From JBBRGG01 sp038240875 (GTDB taxonomy: Bacteria > Planctomycetota > Phycisphaerae > Phycisphaerales > UBA1924), in assembly GCA_038240875.1 (NCBI GenBank), contig JBBRGG010000063.1:1-15454 (forward strand): a stretch of 15,454 bases of DNA. The letters run 5' to 3'. The position numbers were made by a program, and so were the translations under genes. Shown here piece after piece: positions 6,365 to 13,604 of this stretch. The notes below the pieces were generated by a model. The model saw nothing but the letters and a program-made list of their open reading frames with translations. It was not told where the DNA came from and did no database searches. Every line of letters begins with the position of its first letter. Positions within the stretch are counted from its first letter, which is position 1.

Positions 6365-8551
6365 ATGTGGAAGCACACACAAAAGGCACGCTTGAAAGAA
6401 CGATTGAACAACACGCCCGCGGCCAAAACGAGTAACCAATCTCGATCGCACGCGACGCGAGCATCGGTCATTATGACGTGCTTTTTTGCATTCTTTCTGG
6501 TGGCTTTGATCTGCGTGACGAGCGTCAACGCCGCAGGCTCTTTTAGTGCGGCGAGCGTTGCACCACGATGGAATGCCTCGTGGGATGCTTCTGAAGCGCA
6601 TGGATGGTTCGCCATGACCGATGGCCGTCCAGGGGTCAATGTCAGCATCTTTCATATGCCACCGCGGGGCGGGCTTGGAAGTGGCCAGGGTGCTGCTCGC
6701 GCGTCGCAGGATGGCACGGTTCGCCCGGCGGCGGTGTTGCGTGATTTACCTTTGGGCATGGCGGCAGTTGGTGACGAAGCCTTCTTTGCATTCGAGCCGA
6801 TGCGGCTGAGGCCAACGCAGCACCGAATCGTATCGATTCGCGCGGTGCCTTTGGGGGTTGGGGCTTTGTGGGAAACGCGCCCCAATGGGCGAATGGACGA
6901 GCGTCCTGTGCTCGAAGCGCCTGGGCGACTTGCTGGTTTGGCTGGCACGGGTGAAGGCGTATATGCCTTGCTCATACAAGATGACGTGCCCACGTTGATG
7001 CGTCTTGATGTGAGTCCGGCGGCGGCGAGTGCTTCGAGTGCTTCGCGCGGTTGGAAAGAAGTAGCGTTGCCCGCCGAGGCGATGACATGGCGCAATGCGA
7101 TCGCAGAAGCGAACGCTGCTGTAGTAACAGAACCCGCCATGGAATTGTCCGCCGAAGTAAACGCATCGGCGACGCCAAAGACCGACGAAAGGTCGGGTAT
7201 AAAGGCCGTTACTCAACCACGCTCGTCGTATCAACCGCCGGTTGCGCGCAAGAGCCTTACGCCTTGGGTTGAGTCGCCTTGGCGGATTGTTGGTAGCGCA
7301 CGCTGGATCGGTGTACTTGCGTGGACGCAAGGCAGCGACGGCTCGCCGACGTGGACGCTGTGGCGGCATGAGTTTGTGTCTGAGGAAGTTGCGAGCAACG
7401 CGTTGGTTGGCGGCACGAAAGCTCAAGCCGCTAGCGCGAACACAACGGCCAAGGTCGAGAAAGCCGTGGCGAATGTGGATGCCATGGCTTTGGAATGGAC
7501 GCGGCTGGATGTCTCTCTCGCAAGGACTTCGCTTGAAAGCGTGCGCGATGTGGCGAATCTGGCGCGGGTGCGATTTGGCGTGAATGGGCCGGAATTGATC
7601 GCGATGAGGCTGTTGGCGCGCGAGAGCGATGCGCCTGAATTGGTCGCCGAGCCTGGCGTTGTGCCGGATCATGGACCTTTGAATTGTGAGATCGTGATTC
7701 GCAGGGTGGATGGCCCGGCATCGTGGCGGAAGTTGGCAACGATTGAAGCGGTCGCAGAACCCTTTGAGATGGTCGGGCTTGAGGGCGTTGGTCGATTGGC
7801 GTTTTTCTGGGAAGCCGCTGCACCAAAGGATTTGACAGGCGGGGTGAACGCGTCGTCGGCCCGAAGAACGCTGGGCCCACCAGGGTGGCGCATCGCGGAA
7901 GTGTCGGCGATTAGCGGAGAGTCTTTTTATCGTGGCGAGTTAAAGGTGCCTTTTGCTACAACCTCGGCGGACTATTCGATGTTGGGGTTTGTGTTGATGG
8001 GGATTTTGGCCGGGGCGATGGTGTTTATCGTGATGCCCACGCGCGGCGAAGAGGTGTATCTACCGGCGAAGACGGCGTTGGCCCCGCCAGGGCGACGGTT
8101 TATGGCGACGGTCGCCGACGGCTTTCTTGGATTGATCGCGGCGAGTGCGGCGTGGGGGATGAGCGTGAATGACGCCTTTGGGCTCGAAGGCGTGCTTACT
8201 GGCCGGGTGATCTGGATCATGGTGACGGCGATAGCGATATTGATCGTGGTGTGTGGCTTGATGGAGGCGTGGATTGGAAGGTCGCCTGGAAAGCTGCTCG
8301 CGGGCGTCGAAGTGGTGCGGATGGGCAAGGGGAAGGCGAAACTTGGCGGATTGCGCGGGCGAGCGGTGTTGGAGGAGTTGATTGTTCGCCCAAGCGTTTT
8401 GATGTGCCTGGCACGCAATGCGGTGAAGTGGATCATACCACCGGTTGCAATGTTGGGGTTGTTGGACCCGTCGGGGCGGCACCGGGGCGATGTGCTCACG
8501 CGAGCGGCGGTGGTGGTTAGGTTTGAAGATACGCTTGCGGATGGTAAGTAG
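6365..8551 (+). CDS. Secreted-domain RDD family membrane protein
   Basis: This 728 aa protein joins a large exported domain to a C-terminal RDD membrane domain. An N-terminal signal segment (about 35-57, MTCFFAFFLVALIC then VNA-AG) suggests signal peptidase I cleavage near 56-57. Residues about 57-535 form a Trp- and beta-rich region with alanine-rich linkers, possibly a propeller, with no signature I can name. Membrane segments lie at about 538-556, 587-604 and 615-637, with a possible fourth near 689-703. The RDD hallmarks are R577-R578 with D585, then GRSPGKLLAGVEV, a late ARNAVKW and LDPSGRHRGD. RDD proteins are proposed to be transporters or membrane scaffolds and are poorly understood. 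The ATG at 6365 has AGAGAGG 10 nt upstream. A later ATG at 6473 would give a shorter n-region. Confidence 0.8.
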   Translation: MWKHTQKARLKERLNNTPAAKTSNQSRSHATRASVIMTCFFAFFLVALICVTSVNAAGSFSAASVAPRWNASWDASEAHGWFAMTDGRPGVNVSIFHMPPRGGLGSGQGAARASQDGTVRPAAVLRDLPLGMAAVGDEAFFAFEPMRLRPTQHRIVSIRAVPLGVGALWETRPNGRMDERPVLEAPGRLAGLAGTGEGVYALLIQDDVPTLMRLDVSPAAASASSASRGWKEVALPAEAMTWRNAIAEANAAVVTEPAMELSAEVNASATPKTDERSGIKAVTQPRSSYQPPVARKSLTPWVESPWRIVGSARWIGVLAWTQGSDGSPTWTLWRHEFVSEEVASNALVGGTKAQAASANTTAKVEKAVANVDAMALEWTRLDVSLARTSLESVRDVANLARVRFGVNGPELIAMRLLARESDAPELVAEPGVVPDHGPLNCEIVIRRVDGPASWRKLATIEAVAEPFEMVGLEGVGRLAFFWEAAAPKDLTGGVNASSARRTLGPPGWRIAEVSAISGESFYRGELKVPFATTSADYSMLGFVLMGILAGAMVFIVMPTRGEEVYLPAKTALAPPGRRFMATVADGFLGLIAASAAWGMSVNDAFGLEGVLTGRVIWIMVTAIAILIVVCGLMEAWIGRSPGKLLAGVEVVRMGKGKAKLGGLRGRAVLEELIVRPSVLMCLARNAVKWIIPPVAMLGLLDPSGRHRGDVLTRAAVVVRFEDTLADGK

Positions 8552-8816
8552 TTGATGGTTAGTACGTCTGAAGGGTGTGGAGTGGCAGGGGCCCATGCCA
8601 TTGTCTGGGGGGTTGATTGGCGTGGGTTGATTGGCCGGTTTGATTCGTCGATTTCGGCATCGATTGCGCACTGCTCCTGAAGAAGCCGCCCCAAATTGCC
8701 CGATAACAGGTACGCACGCGGCATGTGTCGCGGGGTTTTATTGCGCGCGAAGAGTACGCCAAAGAGGCACGCCAAAGGTGTAGGCGCGAACAGTAAGCAG
8801 GAGGGTTACGACATCG
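8552..8816. other. Intergenic spacer without a recognised gene
   Basis: This 265-bp spacer holds short GTTGATTGG-like direct repeats around 8610-8645 and no convincing hairpin-plus-T terminator. A strong ribosome binding site AGGAGGG (8799-8805) lies 11 nt before the ATG of the TPR-like gene, the best Shine-Dalgarno in the window. No promoter is confidently recognised. Confidence 0.5.
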
Positions 8817-11414
8817 ATGGCTGAGGCTGAAACCAAAGCTCAGGCGGGTAATTCGGGCAAAGCTGCTGCGGCGGCGGGCGCGAGTGGTGGCGGCGCGGGC
8901 TCAATTGGAACAGGCAAGCCGCGCTTGCGCGACGTTTGGCAGGTGCCTGTGTTGGCGTTGGCGGCGATTGCGCTCATTGGTGGCGTGTTGCACGCGTTCC
9001 AGACCAAGCCCAAAGAAAAGATGGACGATCGCTTCGTCGTGGCGGAGAAGCTGATCGAAGAAAGTAAGTATCGTGAGGCATTATCGCACATCAACGAAAA
9101 GATTCGGCCTTTGATGGGCACGGACAAGTTAGCGCCGGATCAGCGGCGACAATTTTACATGATGCGGGCGCGGTCGCTGGCGCGTGGGCAAGCCGAAGAA
9201 GGCCTGAGCATCGCGAAGAATCACAATGCGATCATCGAAGAATATGAAGCGGCGGAGCGCGAGCATACAGAGCTCGAAAGCGAGGACCAGTCGTGGCTCG
9301 CGCGATCGCACACAGCTCTGGGCCAGCTGCCTGAAGCCTTGCAGCGGATCGCCGCGATTACAGATGGTGCGGTCCGGCGCGAGTTAAACAAAGCTGTTGT
9401 TGAGCGGGCGATGGAGCCCAAATTTCGGAATGATGGGCTGGCGTTGGAGGTTCTGTCGAACCTGACGCAAGTAGCCGACGCGTCGCGCGATGATCGGTTG
9501 TGGGTTCTCACGCGGCAGACGCGGATCCTGGTTGAACAAGGCTTCAACGACGAAGCCATCACCAAGGTGCTTCGCGCGATGCCAAGGCTCGAAGGAGCCG
9601 ACCCGGCGTCGGTGGGCGAGCTGTTGGCAACGGTCGCGGGCGCATATTTGAGTGAAGGCAACGTGGACGAGGCGCGTCGCTATCTCGATCTCGCCGGACA
9701 AATGTTGACGGACGAAAGCAGCACCATGGCGCGGGTTCATTACATGCGCGGCTTGGTCGAGCAGCAATTGGGAACCGACCCAAGAGCCGCGCTCGCCGAG
9801 TTTGATCTAGTGGCGGAGCGGTTTGAATTCAGTGAGGATGTGCTTCCTTCGTTGCTTGGTGCTTCAGAAGTTGAAGCGCAGATTGCACTGTCGGAGGACG
9901 CCGTGCCAGAGGCGTCGCTCGCGCGATATGGCACGCTTGTCGAACGGCTCAAGGCGGGTGATCAGGATCGGCGGGTGGGCGCTGATCGTGTCATCACGAG
10001 CTTGATGGATCGCAATCGTGAGCAGTACGACCGAGGCGATTTCCCTTCGGCACTTGCGTATTCACAGCTTGCCGAATCGTTGACGAATGAAGAGAGTGTT
10101 GGCGCGAATGTGTTGCTCGCTATTGCGCGGGCGCAGCGTGCGTTAGCGGATAAGGTGCTCGACACGCTGAAAGAGGCAGGGATTTTGAGCTTGGCGCATG
10201 CCGACCCGGTATCGCAGCGTGAAGCTCGAGATCGTTTAATTCTTTCTGGTGAATACTTTCGCAGGCACGCGACCAAGGTTGTGTCGGCGGATGCGCGTGG
10301 GTACGCTGATTCGCTATGGATGGCAGCGGATTCGTTCGATCGCGCGGGCGATGTGGATGGCGCGGTGGACGGGTTCAGGCAATTCTCGGCGGACTTGCCA
10401 ACCGATGTGCGTAACGCCGAGGCGAAGTTTCGATTGGCCCAGTCGTATCAAGCTCGAGGCGATTTGGCGCTTGCGGCGAAGATCTATGAAGAGCTGGTGG
10501 CATCGCGCGCGGATGGACAAGCATCGGGGCCGTATGCCGACGCGAGCTATGTGCCTTTAGCGCAGACGCTGCTCGCGGATGATGTGCCGGAGAATGATGA
10601 GCGAGCGGAGCGATTGTTGCAGCAGGTGATCGCGGGCTCTGCGGGCGGGCCTGAAACAGTTGTGTTTCGCAAGGCGGTGCTGGCACTGGGCGAGCATTAC
10701 TACAGAACGTCGGAGAAGGCGGGCAATCCTGAGCTTGCCATCGAGTTGCTATCGCAGTTTCTTGATCGTGCCGGGGCGAAGGCTGGAAACGGCGCGATGA
10801 TTGGTGGGGCGGGTGACGGGGATGATGGTGGACATAATGAAGCCGTGGATTCGGCATTGGGGATTGACGCGCACGATATTGACGCGGCGTGGTATGGGCT
10901 TGCGGATTGCAACAGGTTGTCCGCTGCGGCGATCCAGAAGACGTTGGCAGAGGCGATGCCCGAAGGGATTCGGCAGGATCGAGAGCGGCTGCGTCGCGAG
11001 CGTTTAGCCGAGGCCTCGGAAGCCTTTCGGATGGTTCGTGATCGCCTTGACAAACGAAATCGCAAGACGGCATTGGACGATCTTCGACTGCGGAATTCGT
11101 ACTTTTACATTGCGGATTCTGCATTTGACCTTGGGAACTTTGACGAGTCGATCCGGCTGTACGACGCGGCAAGAGAGAGGTATTCGCGCGATCCAGCGAG
11201 CTTGGTTGCACTGACACAGATTGTTGCGGCGTACCTGGCTCAAGGAGATGTTGATCGGGCGCGGTCTGCCAACGCGCGTGCGGTGGCGTTCCATGCGTCG
11301 CTGCCGGAGGCAGTTTGGGATGATCCGACAGTGCCGATGTCGCGGCTTGCCTGGGCGCGGTGGCTTGATTCGCAGGCCAAACTTGGTGCCTTTGGTTCGG
11401 CTTCTGGTACCTGA
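8817..11414 (+). CDS. Membrane-anchored TPR-like repeat protein
   Basis: This 865 aa protein has an Ala/Gly-rich, low-complexity N terminus (1-34) and a single membrane segment at about 42-61. Nearly all the rest is helical repeats. Repeat signatures include EKLIEESKYREALSHIN (77-93), the DEARRYLDLAGQML region, FRLAQSYQARGDLALAAKIYEEL and FDLGNFDESIRLYDAARERY, each with the small-residue and Tyr/Ala spacing of tetratricopeptide repeats. With positive charges before the segment and a short N terminus, the repeat domain most likely faces the periplasm as a protein-interaction platform. A Gly/Asp-rich loop (about 662-678) interrupts the repeats. The ATG is supported by AGGAGGG 11 nt upstream. 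No enzymatic motif is visible. It may work with the preceding RDD protein, but the 265-bp gap argues for separate expression. Confidence 0.8.
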   Translation: MAEAETKAQAGNSGKAAAAAGASGGGAGSIGTGKPRLRDVWQVPVLALAAIALIGGVLHAFQTKPKEKMDDRFVVAEKLIEESKYREALSHINEKIRPLMGTDKLAPDQRRQFYMMRARSLARGQAEEGLSIAKNHNAIIEEYEAAEREHTELESEDQSWLARSHTALGQLPEALQRIAAITDGAVRRELNKAVVERAMEPKFRNDGLALEVLSNLTQVADASRDDRLWVLTRQTRILVEQGFNDEAITKVLRAMPRLEGADPASVGELLATVAGAYLSEGNVDEARRYLDLAGQMLTDESSTMARVHYMRGLVEQQLGTDPRAALAEFDLVAERFEFSEDVLPSLLGASEVEAQIALSEDAVPEASLARYGTLVERLKAGDQDRRVGADRVITSLMDRNREQYDRGDFPSALAYSQLAESLTNEESVGANVLLAIARAQRALADKVLDTLKEAGILSLAHADPVSQREARDRLILSGEYFRRHATKVVSADARGYADSLWMAADSFDRAGDVDGAVDGFRQFSADLPTDVRNAEAKFRLAQSYQARGDLALAAKIYEELVASRADGQASGPYADASYVPLAQTLLADDVPENDERAERLLQQVIAGSAGGPETVVFRKAVLALGEHYYRTSEKAGNPELAIELLSQFLDRAGAKAGNGAMIGGAGDGDDGGHNEAVDSALGIDAHDIDAAWYGLADCNRLSAAAIQKTLAEAMPEGIRQDRERLRRERLAEASEAFRMVRDRLDKRNRKTALDDLRLRNSYFYIADSAFDLGNFDESIRLYDAARERYSRDPASLVALTQIVAAYLAQGDVDRARSANARAVAFHASLPEAVWDDPTVPMSRLAWARWLDSQAKLGAFGSASGT

Positions 11415-11721
11415 AATTTGATAGAACCGGCATTTGATGTCGAGTGCTTTATCATACCTATACAAGTGGGCGATGCATGTTGCCTGCAGTGGAATCGGTC
11501 GCGTTTGCGCGAACAGGCCGAAATGGGTTCACGAATTTTGCATTGGTTTGCCGATGTGTGTTCAGATTGGTGCAAATGTGGCCAAATCGGGTAACTATGA
11601 GGTTCCTCACTGTTTGTGTGTGCAGTGAAAAAGTGTGAAGGAGCGGAGCTCCATCATCTGGCAGAGTGTGCCTCCGCGTGTGCGGCGGCTGCCAGGGCGC
11701 GATCGGTCAGGATGACCAAAC
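11415..11721. other. 307-bp intergenic region ahead of the two-component cassette
   Basis: This is the control region expected for the FlgN-like/kinase/activator cassette. I see no -24/-12 sigma-54 pair (TGGCAC-N5-TTGC) and no confident sigma-70 promoter. There is an AT-rich patch with TATCAT and TATACA at about 11450-11465. Near the gene there is a palindrome GGAGCTCC (11645-11652), the hairpin at 11658-11695, and AGGA (11709-11712) as the ribosome binding site 9 nt before the ATG. Small open frames here have no coding character. Confidence 0.5.
11658..11695. promoter_or_regulatory. Two-part hairpin just upstream of the cassette start
   Basis: Outer arms CTGGCAG (11658-11664) and CTGCCAG (11689-11695) are perfect inverted repeats. 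Inside, CCGC (11674-11677) and GCGG (11682-11685) pair around GTGT. The structure ends 26 nt before the ATG at 11722. No T run follows, so a translational control element or operator is more likely than a terminator. Confidence 0.35.
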
Positions 11722-12222
11722 ATGACAGCGGTCAATCACAAGCAAGCAACAAGTTCGCTATCGCTTGATACGCGAATTCTAAATTTTCGAACTCTTGGAT
11801 TGCAAGAGCGCGTCGATATGCTCATCCAGGAAATGGGACGGCTGGACGCGCTGAGCCTTCGGCTTTGTACGTTGATTGCTCAAGATGATGCCGACGCGGT
11901 GCTCGCACTAGTGGCTGAACGCGAAGAGATCGTGGCTATGGTGGGCCCCCTATCGGCATCCATCGAACATGATTGGTCCAAGCTCTCGCCACGTGAGCAA
12001 GACCCGTTGTTAGCTGGCAAAATATCGTCGATTATGGGGATGGCTGGAGCGATTGCAGCTCGCGATCAGGAAGACATGAAAGCGTTAGAAACGACGCACG
12101 AGCGAATCTCAACGCAGCTCGCCGAGTTGGCGGTAGCGTCGCGCGCGTCACGGGCGTATGGCGATGGGCCACTTGCGGCGCCCGGTGTGGTACCGGCACG
12201 GTTCCAGGATCGGGAGGCATAA
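11722..12222 (+). CDS. FlgN-like helical protein
   Basis: This 166 aa soluble protein is almost wholly helical in its first 140 residues. Regularly spaced leucines and acidic residues run through about 26-75 (LGLQERVDMLIQEMGRLDAL, then LVAEREEIVAMVG). A second helical pair lies at 100-140, before a disordered Gly/Pro/Ala tail. The arrangement resembles FlgN-type flagellar export chaperones, which bind hook-junction proteins. No family signature proves it, so FlgN is a suggestion that rests partly on the neighbours. The stop TAA overlaps the kinase ATG by one base (TAATG, 12220-12224), which implies translational coupling. The ATG at 11722 has AGGA 9 nt upstream. A competing ATG at 11712 opens only a short frame. 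Confidence 0.6.
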   Translation: MTAVNHKQATSSLSLDTRILNFRTLGLQERVDMLIQEMGRLDALSLRLCTLIAQDDADAVLALVAEREEIVAMVGPLSASIEHDWSKLSPREQDPLLAGKISSIMGMAGAIAARDQEDMKALETTHERISTQLAELAVASRASRAYGDGPLAAPGVVPARFQDREA

Positions 12223-13604
12223 TGGCTGATGGAGACGCGGCTAGCACGATGCTCGAGGCGGCTCATCGGGCCAATGGCAGCGATGCGGCCATTGCAGTAA
12301 ACAATCCAGCGAGCAGTCAATTCAATAATCCAGTTGCAGGCGCGTTGGGGCATACCGAGTTTACTGAGTTGATGAACGCGTTTAATCAAGTGACCACACG
12401 CTTGGAACGCACCCACGACCAGCTTCGGAATGAAGTCGAGCGTTTGCGTGGCGAATTACTCGAAGCTAACGCGCAGCTTGAGCGGACGCGAAGGCTCGCG
12501 GCTCTGGGCGAGATGGCGGCGGGAATCGCGCACGAAGTCCGCAACCCGCTTGGTTCTATCGCGCTCTACGCGGGAATGCTTCGGCAGGATCTGGCCAGTA
12601 TGCCACGCGAGCTTGCAATCGCGGAAAAAATAGCAAAGGGAGCGCAGGCGCTGGACGTAGTGGTGGGTGATGTGCTGACGTTCGCCAAGGAATTCAAGCT
12701 GCGGTTCCAGTCAATTGATGCTACCGAAGCGCTTGATGCGGCGGTTGCGAGTTGCCGAGCAGAGATCGACGCGGGGCCAACGGGTTGGCTGCGTGTTTTT
12801 TCCGCGGTGCGTGTGTGTGCGCGTCGGCGTGGGAAGCAGAAACCGACGGATTTAGGCGCGGTTCAGCCGCTGGTCTTTGAAGGCGATTGGGCACTGGTGC
12901 AGCAGGCGTTGATCAACGTTGTGCGCAACGCCATCGAAGCGATGCGTGAATGTCCAAAGACGCTATCGAGTGATCAAACCGACCACACCCACTCGCTACA
13001 TTTGGAAGCAACGACGACGCTTCTTTTGGGTCCCGATGGGACATCGGTCGAGGCGGCCGCACTTCGCGTGATTGATTCGGGGCCGGGGATCGCCGAAGCG
13101 ATCTTTGCGCGGATGTTCAACCCGTTCTTTACTACGCGGGCGGCGGGAACTGGGCTTGGGCTGGCGATCGTGCATCGCATCATGGACGCGCACGGCGGCC
13201 GCGTGCAGGTTGCGAACAACAGCGAAGGGGCGACGGCCAAATCCAGTGGTGCAACCATTGAGCTCGTATTTCCTTTGGTCGTCACGCAGCAGCATCCGCC
13301 TGTGGAACACATGCATGGCGGCGTCATGTCCCGAGGAACTCTCAGCGATCAAGCGCCTTTGATCACGGTGCCCGACCGGAATCTCGCTTCGTACGAGGCA
13401 AGCAAGGCTTTGGTCCAAGTTTCGGCGGATTCAAGCGGCAATGCACCAAACCAAGGACCGCGCGGCGGCACACGGCGCGGCGCTCGTTCTCGTAGCACAT
13501 CCCTTAAGCAATCGGTTCATACACCGGTTTCTCGATCCGACTCGGAGCGTTCGGCGCACACTGCGGCCGCACGAAATGCGCACGACGTGGAGGCAGCGGC
13601 ATGA
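12222..13604 (+). CDS. Soluble sensor histidine kinase (NtrB/FlrB-like)
   Basis: This 460 aa protein is a cytoplasmic histidine kinase with no membrane segment and no recognisable PAS or GAF domain. A coiled-coil-prone helix spans about 50-92. The HisKA segment carries the H-box IAHEVRNPL (102-110) with H104 as phosphoacceptor, followed by GSIALYAGML. That continuation recalls flagellar kinases of the FlrB/FleS type. The HATPase part shows the N-box VVRNAIEAM (N236), DSGPGI (285-290), the F-box FNPFFTT (299-305) and GTGLGLAI (309-316). There are insertions between the H and N boxes (about 185-215) and after the N-box (about 245-275). Residues 353-460 form a low-complexity tail. The frame overlaps the upstream gene as TAATG and the downstream activator as ATGA, so it should phosphorylate that activator. 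GGGAGG (12212-12217) serves as ribosome binding site. Confidence 0.92.
   Translation: MADGDAASTMLEAAHRANGSDAAIAVNNPASSQFNNPVAGALGHTEFTELMNAFNQVTTRLERTHDQLRNEVERLRGELLEANAQLERTRRLAALGEMAAGIAHEVRNPLGSIALYAGMLRQDLASMPRELAIAEKIAKGAQALDVVVGDVLTFAKEFKLRFQSIDATEALDAAVASCRAEIDAGPTGWLRVFSAVRVCARRRGKQKPTDLGAVQPLVFEGDWALVQQALINVVRNAIEAMRECPKTLSSDQTDHTHSLHLEATTTLLLGPDGTSVEAAALRVIDSGPGIAEAIFARMFNPFFTTRAAGTGLGLAIVHRIMDAHGGRVQVANNSEGATAKSSGATIELVFPLVVTQQHPPVEHMHGGVMSRGTLSDQAPLITVPDRNLASYEASKALVQVSADSSGNAPNQGPRGGTRRGARSRSTSLKQSVHTPVSRSDSERSAHTAAARNAHDVEAAA

Noticed and set aside
4968..6464. 498-codon open frame on the minus strand
   Set aside because: It lies opposite the unknown protein and the lipoprotein, whose overlaps, lipobox and composition are coherent. 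Its own translation is Ser/Leu/Arg-rich and low complexity over the purine tract.
10375..11433. 352-codon open frame antisense to the TPR-like gene
   Set aside because: The translation is Arg/Pro/Gln-rich with no domain, whereas the + strand shows clear helical repeats and a strong ribosome binding site.
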